Of a stretch of DNA of 64,000 nucleotides, positions 40,601 to 48,459 are shown piece by piece. Source of the stretch: Bolinopsis microptera (lineage: Eukaryota; Ctenophora; Tentaculata; Lobata; Bolinopsidae); NCBI RefSeq assembly GCF_026151205.1, contig NC_087079.1, forward strand, positions 12,328,635-12,392,634, in the 5' to 3' direction. The notes under the pieces are model-generated. The model saw only the letters and a list, made by a program, of their open reading frames with translations. It made no database searches and was not told the origin of the DNA. How positions within the stretch are numbered: the stretch's first letter is position 1; each line of letters begins with the position of its first letter. Both the position numbers and the translations under genes were made by a program.

Positions 40601-43600
40601 ACTGGTCATCTCTTTTTCATCGTGTATTTTAAAAGCAGGTAGAATACTTCTAGATATGGTCAAAGCGCAATATCAATTGTTTAATACGAGAGAATAAGAA
40701 TTTGATTCCTCAACACTTCTTGGAAAATTGCCTACATGTATGTGATTTCCAGACTATTTTAAAGCATTGTAAAATTAGAGCTGCCAAGTCCACTACTCGG
40801 ATGTTACCCCGGAACAACAACAGAATTAAAATTCCAGTGATTTTAGATTAACAAACCGAACACCGTCAAACAGTTTCGCGTTTCTAGATATCAAAACGAC
40901 AATAAAGAGAGCGAAGCATTTGTGTAGTGTAATAGACATTGGACAGATTCCAAAATCCAAGATCATATATAATTAGATTAAATATTATGTAAACTATGCG
41001 GTTACAATATGTTTCACACACCACAGTTACTGCAGAGGCACATATTAGGTGCGGTAAAAAAATCGAAATTATGCGGTACCGCACCCGACTATAAAGGTTA
41101 AATGTGCGGTAAGGTGCGGTAAATTTTTACCAATTATGCGGCAAATGTGCGTTGATTTTTTCGAAATTTGTGCGGGAATTGTGCGGTTTTCTTTTGCATT
41201 TTCTCAAGGACTTTGGAAATTCTAAACGTATAACCGCCGCTCTTATCAAAAATAGGTCTGTTTATGTGTTACTGAGGGTGTAGTTCTTTACTAAGACCAT
41301 GATTGAACCTAATATTGAGATTCAGTTATCTGAGAACAGTGACTTGATCTGGTAGAGATCAGGAGACAGTTATTTGAAGACGCCTCTTGATAGAGTTGAT
41401 CAGATCCCATGCACTATGCAGGTATCTTCTGTTTCTTGTGTGGTGAGCTTGACGATGGGTCACTGTCTGTAGCTGTTCGTTTCTTTAGGAAACGGTCCAT
41501 GACGTTGTCATGTGATATAGAGTAATCAGATGATGTGGTGAAGTTACGAATGATAACTGATACACTATAATCGAAGTACGGTAACGACGAGGGTTCCATA
41601 ACGGCCTGGGTCACGGTCCCGAAAGGGCCTGGGTCACGGTCCCGAAAGGGCCTGGGTAACGGTCCCGAAAGGGCCTGGGTCACGGTCCCGAAAAGGCCTG
41701 GGTCACGTGGTAACCGGGTCACGTGGCCTAGGCATGAGTTCCGAAAGGGCCTGGGTCACGGTCCCGAAAGGGCCTGGGTCAGGGTCCCGAAAGGGCCTGG
41801 GTCAGGGTCCCGAAAGGGCCTGGGTCAGGGTCCCGAAAGGGCCTGGGTCAGGGTCCCGAAAGGGCCTGGGTCACGTGGTAACTGGGTCACGTGGCCTAGG
41901 TATGAGTTCCAAAAGGGCCTGGGTCAGGGTCCCGAAAGGGCCTGGGTCAGGGTCCTGAAAGGGCCTGGGTCAGGGTCCCGAAAGGGCCTGGGTCAGGGTC
42001 CCGAAAGGGCCTAAATTATGCGAAATTACGCGGAAAATTCTAGATTATGCGGAAATATGCAGAAAATTACAAAATGTGCGGAAATGTGCGGAAAACAATA
42101 AATTATGCGGAAATGTGCGGAAAACGGTAAAGTGTGAGATCCCGCACCCATCGCACCTAATATGTGCCTCTGCGGCACAGTTTATCAAGTTAAATAGCTG
42201 AGCCCGAGATGATTTTGAACAAAATCACCATTTAATTCTACAGGAAAACTTTCCTACAACTTCACATGGACTAATTTCACATAATCTGATTACCTTACTC
42301 GGGAATATTATAACCGGGATAAAGTGGTGGGTTTTGGAAGATTCCGCCATATTTTTCCCGGTCAAAAATTTTACCAGTCATAAAAAAACCCGCCGACTCA
42401 GATTATGGGGTTCCAAGGGGGTGGTGATCATCATATTTTACCTGAAGTCTCATATGTGCTAGAGAAGACTTTTGAAGCAGTGGATGGAGGGCTGTAACTT
42501 TATTGGCGGTTGCTACCATAATTTCGTTATAAAAATCACAATTTGGTTATAGAAATCAGATTTCAGGGTGGACTGTGATTCTCACTTCTCTTGCCCATGA
42601 ATCAGTGAATTGTAGAGAAGAAAAACAATTTATATGTTATAGAAGAAAACGAAAATAATAATAATATATATAATATATATTATAATAATAATGTCTCTAA
42701 AGATTGATCGCTTCTCGTGTGCAGTGTGTAGACTAAAGAAAGAGGGAGTTTTTCCCGTTAAAGTAACTTGTGGCCACATCCCGCTAGAAGTGAGTAAACT
42801 GTGCCACTATTTCATGGTCCACGGTGGATTGATTACTGGAGCAGTTGAAGATGCAAAGCCAAGACGTTCCCCAATACCAAGCGGTGGGCAGGAAATTAAG
42901 CTCCGGCTGACCTTCAGAGCAGTAGCCCCATTAGCGGACAAAATGAAAGTCTTGTTAAGACAATAATACAACTTCGAATTTGACGGTCAGCAGCTCAGGG
43001 GTGAGGGGGATATCAATAATGATAATGGCGGGGACATTAGCGATAATGAGAATGAGAATACGCTTCAATGAAGATTTGACTTATTATTGCTTAGATTTAT
43101 TTTCCTTTAAATAGACGTGTCTTTTTTTTCTATTTCTGAGTAATATCAATAACTGTAAATTGAAATAACTTCTTTAACAAGTAACAAAAACAGAAATTTC
43201 GGTTGAAAATTTGTTGACCTCTGAAAAAAAAACTTGAAAGGTCGGCCACCGGTAAATACATGACCGGGATAATTTGGCGGGTTTTGGGAAAGTCCGCCAT
43301 ATTTTTCCCGGTCATTAATTTTCCCAGTCATAAATTAACCCGCTATAATATTCCCGAGTAAGGTAAGTTGAAACGATTATTATACGGTTTTATTTTATGA
43401 AGACTTTTTTATACAGACTTAAGGGGAGATACACCAAAAACGTTTTTGCTCCGAACATCGATTTTATTTTATATTATGGTTAAATAGACAAAAAGAATAA
43501 GATTGCACACCTTCAAAATTTTCTAAAAATATTCCCTCATTGAGAAAAAATATATTTTTCTTTTTCGAAAATTTTTAAAATTTGGAGAAGTTTGTCACTG

Positions 43601-45424
43601 TAATACCGATAGTTCGGCCATTTTAAAAGTTTTTTTGGCTGATTTTTTTACTGAACATTACTTACACTCCGTACAAGAAGCCCTTCAAAGGATTATATAA
43701 TTGAACAATAAATGACCAAGTTACAGACCGAACAAGGTGAAAAAAGTAAAATTGGGATTTTTGCCTACCACCAAAGTTGTACATTTTACCACTCGCCCAG
43801 GTCATCAGATATCGCTTTACAAATTCTTGTGAGTGTAGCTGATGATCATATTAAACTTTTTGGAACAGGATTTCTCTCAGTTTTGAGTTTTAAGGTATGA
43901 AATGTGGCCTCAAACGACTTAGTAAAATTCATCGTAAAAAAGGGCCAAACATGGCAGATTTAAGGCTTAAAATGCCTATAACTCAAAAAGTCAAAAAGTG
44001 TCAGTTTTTTTGAAATAATTTTTACAGAATCGTAATCAGCTTGAGAAAACGAATCTTTTACAGAACTCTAAATGCTTAACGAACACTCTTGCAGGTACCA
44101 CCCGTATTCACACTCAGACCTGAGTTTAGTCATTTTCCGATACGAGATTGGGGACGGGTTCTATAAACAAACAAACAAACAAACAATTAATTGAAAGATT
44201 AATAATTAATAAATAAAATGTCACCTCGTCCTCGTCCTCGGTCTCGTAGAAATCCTCCTCTTCTTTCTCAGGGGAGATGGGAAAGAGAAGTGGTCCAGCC
44301 AGGTTTATCTTACTGTAATGATTAGCTGTGTCATGGTTAATGAAATCAATCACTATTCCTCATCAAACTGACTTCCAATTCTAAGATCACGGATAAAGAT
44401 TTTGTACTATTTGAAGAAACAATAAAACTGTAATAGTCTACTGAAATTCAAAACAACTAGAAAATCTTGGTTTATCACTGAGAGTAATGGTCGATTGTAT
44501 TATTGCTTCATAATGTATATTATTGCTTCATAATATGACTTTATTTTCATTATTTATTTCTAGAGAGCAGGGGAAGTAGAAACGTGACGATCTTAAACGT
44601 CAGAGCTCAACTTAAATTAGTAGCTAAGTTGAGGTCTGACGTTTCAGATACAATAAGTCATGTTTTAGTGCTACTAAAAGTAGGGTTTACCACTTAAAGG
44701 TAGTGGACGTAAGCAAGAACACTATACTTAGTGACTCTTCAAATTTTCATGATAAATAACATTGGTTATCAATTATACCCAGATCAGTGCTTATTAATAG
44801 TAACTAATAAGTTAATTAAATTCTAACACTACACATAAGATAAACAACTGGACATACTTGGGGTTTTGCATGAGGTATTTGATGACCGCAACTAAGGACT
44901 CAAACTTCATACTGTTTAGATTAGTTCGGGTGTTGACAGTTACGTAGAACCCATCTGTATCCAGTCGGATCCTGGTGGTTTGTAGCTTGTAGATTAAAAG
45001 TTATTGTCTATAATAGCTAAGAGAACAATGATAGACCTAGTAGAATGCCTGATCTTCAGGCTTAATGATTTGAATTCATTTCTGAGTCATTATTAAAAGA
45101 GCGTGTCTACCTGTAGTGATGGATGAACCTATCCACATGGAGAGACAGTACGTACGCCCCTGGAACTGTGTCGCTCTTCCGCACCAGAAACGCTCCATCT
45201 TTCTCTGAGTTTTGATAAAGTTAGCAACTTGTAACTAATTTTTTTAAAGCTAACACGATAGGTATTATATATATTTGTCATCAATGGTGACACATTTTAT
45301 CTGTGGCGTTATCTATTATTAAACTGGGCGCTCAATTGTGAACACAATTACCTGAGTGATATAGCTTCTCTTCTGCCTCTTTTCTGGAGATGGAATGATG
45401 ATACCAAGCTTCTTTTTCTGCCAT
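18322..45424 (-). CDS. INPPL1-like: SH2-containing inositol 5-phosphatase (SHIP1/2-like), ~16 exons
   Basis: Order on the minus strand: SH2 domain (exons 45424..45352, 45204..45111, 44971..44858), acidic linker (44312..44225), helical linker exons (39975..39884, about 38848..38737, 38307..38233, 35339..35199, tentative 34382..34300), PH-like region (about 29289..29127, 22575..22437, 22055..21883), catalytic 5-phosphatase (20404..20272, 20151..20077, 19872..19756) and a last exon with catalytic end, C2 domain and tail (19625..18322). About 990 aa, close to vertebrate SHIPs. Family role: it removes the 5-phosphate of PI(3,4,5)P3 at the membrane, recruited by phosphotyrosine through SH2. Acceptor choice is uncertain at 38848, 35339 and 29289, where AAG alternatives fit the phase better. 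Exon 22055..21883 contains an apparent frameshift. The first coding exon may be preceded by untranslated exons. Confidence 0.9.
19756..20404 (-). CDS. INPPL1-like: SHIP-like exons encoding the first half of the 5-phosphatase fold
   Basis: Exons 20404..20272, 20151..20077 and 19872..19756. They encode VFCCTWNMGEVEPVND (equivalent of the GTWNMG start of the fold), the exchange-type loop IYAIGSQEANITEKDWVNLIK (in SHIPs GTQE...W), and LQGIRIVVLVKSDHINKIS with YAVVKTG, matching the 'IRIVVLAKPEH' strand. All junctions keep frame: ATAG|GTAAGT to CAG|GTAGT, and CCAA|GTATGT to CAG|ATGTG. Confidence 0.92.
21883..22575 (-). CDS. INPPL1-like: SHIP-like PH-like exons with an apparent 1-nt frameshift
   Basis: Exon 22575..22437 gives PMVKAGKTQCFSINEHKRFS then VIRRLIIIYGRVRKLNIGG and ends at a weak donor GAG|GTGCCC. 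Exon 22055..21883 gives IKRLEKNYKDPNKMTIIFMD then KKKREIVFDDTRTREEF, the conserved 'xDDTRTREEF' that ends the PH-like region in SHIPs. Read straight on, the frame stops a few codons later. Shifting by one base after TTC at about 21945 restores QTVSQIKHIHKSEKDVKTVS, which runs into the catalytic domain. One base appears to be missing between TTCTT and CAG. Confidence 0.8.
23112..23650 (+). repeat. Minisatellite, 33-bp unit, ~16 copies (SHIP intron)
   Basis: Unit begins actagtcagtatatactaca and ends cactggtcactac. Copies are almost identical; a few lack the 'tata' tetramer (period 29). High homogeneity implies recent expansion. Confidence 0.95.
24518..24551. mobile_element. Tiny palindrome with mariner-like ends (34 bp)
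   Basis: TACAGGGTGTAC and its exact complement enclose a 10-base loop. TA plus CAGGGTG matches the termini of the 805-bp foldback MITE at 14026, so this could be a MITE reduced to its ends. Confidence 0.55.
25268..25370 (+). repeat. Tandem repeat, ~26-bp unit, 4 copies
   Basis: Unit tatagagcaagtgaaacaag plus actat; the last copy diverges (gaaacgcaac). Confidence 0.9.
25958..26990 (+). repeat. Minisatellite, 16-bp unit, ~63 copies
   Basis: Unit gaggagtactaggaca. Interrupted by a few variants (gtactgggaca near 26046, agaactaggaca near 26787, and 'gaactaga' inserts near 26715, 26912 and 26967). The 'agtact' core is self-complementary. Confidence 0.97.
27035..27240. repeat. Diverged tandem duplication, ~140-bp spacing
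   Basis: Near 27060-27115 and 27190-27245 the same order occurs: gctgaa, cttgag, acaaact, caaag, then 'ataacggtc'. Similarity is moderate. One reading frame is open across it on the minus strand, but no splice-supported exon is evident. Confidence 0.5.
27471..27502 (+). repeat. Short tandem repeat, 9-bp unit (gacaaagga)
   Basis: Three to four copies of gacaaagga, then gaccctgaaagagggtc, which is a small hairpin. Confidence 0.75.
28683..28885 (+). repeat. GC-rich minisatellite in an AT-rich intron
   Basis: Imperfect copies of ccctcgcgacctccgccctc and aacctttTAGGAAACTTCC-like blocks (period roughly 9-10 nested in ~60 bases). Composition contrasts with the flanks. Rich in TCGCGA sites. Confidence 0.75.
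29127..29289 (-). CDS. INPPL1-like: SHIP-like exon in the PH-like region
   Basis: Follows TTCGCAG and ends CAACAG|GTGTGT. The open frame reads VSEECLINDTKTFEAKEEGL and then RGGKIHLAVDPRRGTVSLG, which resembles the 'LxVDxxxGxI' strand pair of the SHIP PH-like region. Phase with both neighbours is ambiguous: an AAG acceptor at 29278 would fit the exon at 34300, and a donor at 29125 would fit the exon at 22575. Confidence 0.65.
29519..29947 (+). other. Unrecognised 142-aa reading frame, intronic
   Basis: Open on the plus strand inside a SHIP-like intron, with another open frame on the opposite strand. Composition is hydrophobic/basic with no domain that I recognise and no visible splice or regulatory support. 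Probably chance. Confidence 0.15.
31180..32900 (+). mobile_element. 5'-truncated Penelope-like element fragment with an internal duplication
   Basis: Contains the end of an RT-thumb region and a GIY-YIG endonuclease, the layout of Penelope-like elements. A block of 651 bp (about 31180-31830) is repeated head to tail at 31831-32481 with only a few differences (tgtctgg/tggctgg; AGC/AAC). It lies antisense in a SHIP-like intron. The RT palm with YxDD is absent. Confidence 0.85.
31230..32894 (+). CDS. Penelope-like RT-thumb/GIY-YIG protein fragment (554 aa, duplicated)
   Basis: Each duplicate of 217 residues holds LHFSSAHPNHIYSGIVYSQC, IRLRRIINSQERLETRLSEL and AAAYPSKMV (typical of the region C-terminal to the PLE polymerase core), a Lys-rich linker and RPCRKKNCATCESI, a Cys-x5-Cys-x2-Cys-like motif that precedes the nuclease in PLEs. 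After the second copy comes the nuclease: NIIYLIRCKLCEKPYVGKST (GIY...YVG), then LRVRFGEHRRAF with the catalytic Arg, and VKEHRYIHALNSL with the candidate catalytic Glu. The duplication is in frame (651 = 3 x 217), so the ORF stays open. The ORF start is only the first Met in a truncated copy. Not likely to be a functional element. Confidence 0.85.
   Translation: MKGNLRNTTNPCNSRSYLHFSSAHPNHIYSGIVYSQCIRLRRIINSQERLETRLSELSQAFKAAAYPSKMVNNISKKVLNSERNLERRPPKDNTLKPEILPIRVVSTYGSDSDIVTTVKKYEENLKKTRSFCNLSDSKQQSNTLEEKKNGKKFFQFVKKTGSNLKSRLVKVKEIALGNKHGQTRPCRKKNCATCESIDSATSPDCSKSIGWLVYQPHMKGNLRNTTNPCNSRSYLHFSSAHPNHIYSGIVYSQCIRLRRIINSQERLETRLSELSQAFKAAAYPSKMVNNINKKVLNSERNLERRPPKDNTLKPEILPIRVVSTYGSDSDIVTTVKKYEENLKKTRSFCNLSDSKQQSNTLEEKKNGKKFFQFVKKTGSNLKSRLVKVKEIALGNKHGQTRPCRKKNCATCESIDSATQISINGKRVKPAPGTCITYNIIYLIRCKLCEKPYVGKSTRMLRVRFGEHRRAFYKIISGQKVDTDDDSNCVGLHLHIEHGLTQKENFNNSVSVCILENSSPSSLDVKEHRYIHALNSLRPSGMNSTNPFKIPLLHN
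34300..34382 (-). CDS. INPPL1-like: Tentative SHIP-like linker exon
   Basis: Between an AAG acceptor and CATCTG|GTAAGA. In phase with the preceding exon it reads VRPLDKMFIKLHKYSCLGN and then TKCTGKTS. 'xxxFIKLxK' would suit the first strand of the PH-like domain. The acceptor is poor, and no second line of evidence supports it. Confidence 0.4.
35199..35339 (-). CDS. INPPL1-like: SHIP-like linker exon
   Basis: Codes HVLRELVTAPQQNLTTNIPR then DLLTQLQLFNQKMAFLDKL and ends GGAAG|GTAAGT. The helical pattern fits the coiled linker between SH2 and the PH-like region. The acceptor (GTAGTAAG) lies about 16 bases from the start of a heptamer satellite. Confidence 0.75.
35356..35660 (+). repeat. Heptamer satellite (tatagtg)n, two blocks
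   Basis: About 40 copies of tatagtg, broken near 35532-35556 and 35633-35655 by 'tatacggtaagtatacagta'. It generates long Tyr/Thr/His/Leu ORFs on the minus strand that are not genes. Confidence 0.97.
36762..37125 (+). repeat. Minisatellite, 17-bp unit, ~21 copies
   Basis: Unit ggagctgcaacacttca, nearly identical. Because 17 is not a multiple of 3 but lacks stops in all frames, it yields a 143-aa spurious ORF. 'agctgcaacacttcaggagct' ends are partly self-complementary. Confidence 0.97.
37855..38218 (+). repeat. Minisatellite, ~55-65-bp unit, ~6-7 copies
   Basis: Unit starts ttgttgtaatatcaaataat and continues aatgtacataataYtaatacataatRtatatgta. Ends about 15 bases from the SHIP-like exon 38233..38307. 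Confidence 0.93.
38233..38307 (-). CDS. INPPL1-like: SHIP-like linker exon
   Basis: GTAACAG|T to TTGCAG|GTCAGT. It reads AFWDIQKDDSGGTGCLERLV then DYSC, in frame with the exon at 38737. A ~60-bp minisatellite abuts it on the 3' side. Confidence 0.75.
38538..38725 (+). repeat. Minisatellite of ~30-bp period (taacttattaactaattta)
   Basis: Imperfect copies alternating 'aatttagtagctttg' and 'taacttatcaact'; abuts the donor side of exon 38737..38848. Confidence 0.85.
38737..38848 (-). CDS. INPPL1-like: SHIP-like linker exon
   Basis: Reads NKTMRIFQDVFNSLDTTELE then EADPGFVALLRRYVQT and ends ACTAG|GTGATA in phase 2, matching the next exon. Two acceptors are available, CACTCAG|GCAAC and, eight bases on, CAACAAG|ACT; the second fits phase 0 from the preceding exon if that uses the GTACAA donor. 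Confidence 0.7.
38918..39345 (+). repeat. Minisatellite, ~22-bp unit, ~19 copies
   Basis: Unit ttatactaagtgttatatta plus ag, with variants ttaatacta and taagagtta. Lies about 70 bases upstream (minus-strand sense) of exon 38737..38848. Confidence 0.95.
39884..39975 (-). CDS. INPPL1-like: SHIP-like acidic/basic linker exon
   Basis: Follows CTCTCAG in phase 0 and reads DDMSSDDEQDETIRKCPAEL then RLTLKKRTST, ending at GTTAGT (or four bases on at GTACAA). It continues the acidic stretch of the preceding exon. A 20-bp satellite begins about 15 bases upstream of the acceptor. Confidence 0.75.
39990..40172 (+). repeat. Palindromic 20-bp minisatellite, ~9 copies
   Basis: Unit gggtaacatagtgttaccag; GGTAAC and GTTACC make each unit a hairpin. 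Begins about 15 bases from the acceptor of exon 39884..39975. Confidence 0.95.
41033..42172. mobile_element. hAT-like remnant with TIRs, expanded by an internal minisatellite
   Basis: Termini CAGAGGCACATATTAGGTGC and its complement are a perfect TIR pair of about 22 bp. Subterminal regions are full of 'atgcgg' / 'gtgcggaaa' repeats, typical of hAT ends. Inside, minus strand, is a short frame MDRFLKKRTATDSDP then SSSSPHKKQKIPA, similar to the N-termini of many hAT/ZMYM-type transposases (MDRFLK, Ser-rich, basic). The 8-bp flanks (agttactg; cggcacag) do not match, so the site is old or rearranged. Confidence 0.65.
41600..42012 (+). repeat. Minisatellite, 23-24-bp GC-rich unit, inside the hAT-like remnant
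   Basis: Unit gggcctgggtcacggtcccg plus aaa; later copies read gggtcagggtcc. Two longer inserts with tcacgtggtaac, gggtcacgtggcctagg and 'atgagttcc' punctuate it near 41702 and 41870, giving a higher-order pattern. Confidence 0.93.
42293..43363 (+). mobile_element. TIR DNA element of 1071 bp, copy B (TA target site)
   Basis: Same TIR CCTTACTCGGGAATATTATA as copy A at 6285, flanked by TA, in reverse orientation and inside a SHIP-like intron. Differs from copy A by scattered substitutions and short indels, including about 8 bases removed after the codons for LLRQ and 7 bases added near 43003. Confidence 0.85.
42691..42966 (+). CDS. Small Cys/His-rich protein of TIR element copy B (91 aa)
   Basis: Identical to the copy A protein through residue 91 except Lys for Asn at position 17. 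It stops right after KMKVLLRQ because of an 8-base deletion, whereas copy A has 18 more residues. Same Cys-x2-Cys and Cys-Gly-His arrangement. No other ORF in the element. Confidence 0.55.
   Translation: MSLKIDRFSCAVCRLKKEGVFPVKVTCGHIPLEVSKLCHYFMVHGGLITGAVEDAKPRRSPIPSGGQEIKLRLTFRAVAPLADKMKVLLRQ
43364..44224. other. Intron DNA, AT-rich, with a short (caaa)n tract
   Basis: No exon seen. Style resembles the regions at 3.1-4.7 kb and 61.5-62.7 kb (T-rich, repeated 'gaaactttg' and 'tttttgaa'). An (aaac)n run of about five units lies at 44166-44186, next to the acidic-linker exon donor. Confidence 0.4.
44225..45424 (-). CDS. INPPL1-like: SHIP-like N-terminal exons: SH2 domain and acidic linker
   Basis: Exons 45424..45352, 45204..45111, 44971..44858 and 44312..44225. 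MAEKEAWYHHSISRKEAEEK is the SH2 start, with the WYHxxIxRxxAE pattern. GAFLVRKSDTVPGAYVLSLH contains the FLVRxS phosphotyrosine pocket Arg. FIHHYRIRLDTDGFYV and FESLVAVIKYLMQNP complete the fold. The last exon ends in EKEEEDFYETEDEDE, a strongly acidic linker with a Tyr. The start codon is the first Met, eight residues before the SH2 core, as in SHIPs. Phases agree at all three junctions. Confidence 0.92.
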
Positions 45425-45929
45425 CACATAACACCTATATAAAAACAATAAAAGAAACTAGAATAATATAAACATTCTATCTTCATCACAATTTTGTTTT
45501 GTTCATTTCAGAAGATAAAATGATTTTTTTTTATTTGAAAATTCAATTAATTATTATATATATAAATCAAGCGTTACATTTCAGCCATGGAAAATTACAA
45601 TGACATATTTTGATATACTAATTGATAAATGGAACTGCAATATAAGTTGCTTAATGTTTGGCCGGATGACAACTAACTAAAAGAGAAAAATAAACTTGAT
45701 TACATAATAATTAATTCGGCTGAACCAACACATAGCAAGAGCCACATTAACGTTGGGGCCGTCTACCAAATTTGAATGACATACAATAACAAAAAATCAA
45801 ACATATCATAAATAATTATATATGGATTTTGTTCATTACAATTCCGTCACAACTGATAGAAGAAAAAAGAAAGGACAAGCGGATAGGAAATTGGACGGCA
45901 GAATTGTAACCAACAAAAACACATTTGAG

Positions 45930-46320
45930 CTAGTCTGGCCAGACTGTATCGGCAGCCCAGAGGTACTTGATCAGATTGGCCTTAAAAGTAGAAATCCGCT
46001 CTGACTGCCGGATACATACTGGTAGACTATTCCATTTCAGCATAGATCTATGAAAGAAGCTATTTCGGAAGGCATCCGAGCAGGGCACAGTGGTACTCAT
46101 GTAAGTTGAAGTATCCGACCTATCAATTATTTGAGCATTGTGCCTAGTGTATCGGGTGCCCTCTGGACGGCATAGGACTATATAAGTAGGAAGCGAAACT
46201 GGGATTATGCTATTCACTATTTTATAGAAGGTCATAAGATCGTTATAAATAAACTTCTGCATGACATACGTATAATATGAATATAATTCAACAAAATTAC
46301 CATTTTTATCCCAATTTTTC
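45930..46320 (-). pseudogene. 3' end of an older LINE (RT C-terminus)
   Basis: The minus-strand frame ends with FFHRSMLKWNSLPVCIRQSE then RISTFKANLIKYLWAAD, the usual C-terminus of Jockey/CR1-group RT ORFs (WNSLP...SIS.FK..L). Upstream RT motifs are missing. The neighbouring element's (TTA)n tail abuts it, suggesting that the newer LINE inserted here. Confidence 0.75.
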
Positions 46321-46515
46321 TTTACATATAATAATAATAATAATAATAATAAATACAACATTTATAAACCGCCTTATAGCTAAATCATATAACTCGATAT
46401 AATTTAATCCTGGAGATAAACTCCAGTGCTTTCTAAAGCGGCTCTTACATTAACTGAGCTTAGTTTAATTGAAAATTAGACATGACAAGTTCATTTTACC
46501 TATGTAAATGCAAAA

Positions 46516-48459
46516 TCAATCAAATGCTAGAGAAAAGAAGTATGTTTTAAGTTTGGTCTTGAAAGATGTAACTGACTCAGCTGATCTTATGTCGTATGGC
46601 AAGGAATTAAATACTTTAACTGCACAGTGACTAAAAGCTTTCTCTGTGTTTACATAGTTAGGAGAGGGCGGAAAACTAAGGTAAAAATAATCATTATCAA
46701 GACGTACATTTTTAAAACTTTGCTGCCTAGGAGATATCAACTCTTTTAAGTAAGGAGGAGCTATATTATTTAAACACTTGTAGGCAAGTAGGGCAATCTT
46801 AAAATCTATTCTAAATCTAACTGGTAGAAAATTAACTTTCTTAAGAAGTGGAGTAGTGTGTGCCTTTCTTCCTCTCCCGAAAATAAATCTTACAGCAGAA
46901 TTTTGCACCTTCTGTAAACGACTTAAATCATAAGAGCTCAGTCCAAAATATACGCTATTGCAATAATCAATTCTAGAGAGTACTAGAGCATGAACAAGCT
47001 GAATCTTAAGGTTAAAAGACAGTTTTGATGCAATAAACCACAAATTTCTGATCTGAATATTACATGCTTGAACCACTGACGTAATCTGATCACTCATTGA
47101 AAGATAACTGTCCAAATACAGCCCAAGACTCTTCGCAGTTCCACTAACAACATGTGGCTCTTGATCCTTAACAATCTGTAGAGAGGCTGGAATATTTGTT
47201 GAGTCAAATTTAGAGGATATAACGATGACTTCAGTCTTAGAAGAATTCAGTTGAAGGAAATTGTTTGTCATCCATTTCTTGATATCAGACATACAGTGTT
47301 CCATATTGTGCTCTAGCTGTGATGGGTCATCAGAATCAAGAGTGAAATACAGCTGGGTGTCATCAGCATACAAATGAATACAGCACCCATGCATACTTGC
47401 AATGTTCTCAAGATCTTTGGTGTACAATATGAATAGCAGGGGGCCAAGGATTGAACCTTGTGGCACACCTATCTCAAGAACAGTTGCTGAGGAAGACGAA
47501 TCCTTGACTTTGACACAAAATGAACGGTTAGCCAAGTAGGACCTGATCCATGTAAGAGCAATGCCTGTAATGCCATAAGCAGATCTTAGCTTCTTGATTA
47601 ATCTTGGGTTATTGACAGTATCAAAGGCAGCACTCAAATCTAGAAGTAAAAGAACAACTTTAGTTTTCTTGTCAATAGTTATCAAGATGTCGTTATGGAT
47701 TCTGGTTGTTGCAGTTTCACAGCTATGAAACTTCCTATAGCCGGACTGAACTTTAGAAAGCAAGTTGTTATCCTCAAGATAACTGGTGAGCTGTATAGAT
47801 ACACACTTCTCAATGATTTTTGACAAGAATGAGAGATTGCTAATAGGCCTATAGTTAGATAGAGATTCACCGTCAAGGCCACGTTTCTTCAAACTTGGAC
47901 GAATGAGAGCCTCCTTAAGTTTTATAGGAAACTCACCTTTAACTAATGATTCATTGACTATAAATGAGATCAGAGGAAGGAGTTCTGGGAGACACTTGAT
48001 GAGAATCTTTGTAGGTATGGGGTCAAGATCACAGAATTTGTTAGACATATTCTTTATGATGCTTACTAGTTCTTCATCAGACACATGACGGAATTGTACT
48101 ATCTTTGGGCTATTAGAAAGAGGAACAAATTCATCTGAGTTAGGAGAATCTTGGGATTGTTGTTCTAAATAAATGTTGTTGTACATGTTGTCGACCTTTG
48201 ATTTAAAGAACTGTGCAAAGTTGTTAGCACTCTCAAGATTTGAAGAGCAAGAAGGTGTAGTAGTACTAACTTTTTCTTTATTGAGCAACTTATTAACGAT
48301 GGAATAAGTCTTTTTAGCATCACCTGCACTATCTTGTAACCTTGTTTTGTAGAAGTGATCTCTTGTGGATACAATGACTGAGGATGCTCTCTCTGATTGC
48401 TTTCCTGTACAGTCGTTTATAATCTGGGCAATCATGATTCTTTTGATACAGTCTCTCAA
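46516..48459 (-). CDS. LINE reverse transcriptase, C-terminal part of ORF2
   Basis: RT motifs seen in order: IRPSLKKRGLDGESLSNYRP (motif 1-2), LSFLSKIIEKCV, LLLLDLSAAFDTVNN (motif A, Asp), GVPQGSILGPLLFILYTKDL (motif B), and HLYADDTQLYF (motif C, YADD). Thumb/C-terminal region: SRIDYCNSVYFGL, LQKVQNSAVRFIFG and LPVRFRIDFKIALLAYKCLN, all classic for CR1/L2-type elements. The true start lies in the endonuclease frame; the first ~45 residues of this frame, before YKTRLQDSAG, are out-of-frame sequence. Catalytic residues are intact, so only the upstream frameshift disables it. Confidence 0.92.
   Translation of the reverse strand: MRDCIKRIMIAQIINDCTGKQSERASSVIVSTRDHFYKTRLQDSAGDAKKTYSIVNKLLNKEKVSTTTPSCSSNLESANNFAQFFKSKVDNMYNNIYLEQQSQDSPNSDEFVPLSNSPKIVQFRHVSDEELVSIIKNMSNKFCDLDPIPTKILIKCLPELLPLISFIVNESLVKGEFPIKLKEALIRPSLKKRGLDGESLSNYRPISNLSFLSKIIEKCVSIQLTSYLEDNNLLSKVQSGYRKFHSCETATTRIHNDILITIDKKTKVVLLLLDLSAAFDTVNNPRLIKKLRSAYGITGIALTWIRSYLANRSFCVKVKDSSSSATVLEIGVPQGSILGPLLFILYTKDLENIASMHGCCIHLYADDTQLYFTLDSDDPSQLEHNMEHCMSDIKKWMTNNFLQLNSSKTEVIVISSKFDSTNIPASLQIVKDQEPHVVSGTAKSLGLYLDSYLSMSDQITSVVQACNIQIRNLWFIASKLSFNLKIQLVHALVLSRIDYCNSVYFGLSSYDLSRLQKVQNSAVRFIFGRGRKAHTTPLLKKVNFLPVRFRIDFKIALLAYKCLNNIAPPYLKELISPRQQSFKNVRLDNDYFYLSFPPSPNYVNTEKAFSHCAVKVFNSLPYDIRSAESVTSFKTKLKTYFFSLAFD

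Noticed and set aside
41707-41958. 83-aa plus-strand ORF (KGPGSGSRKGLG repeats)
   Set aside because: Translation of the GC-rich 23-bp satellite.
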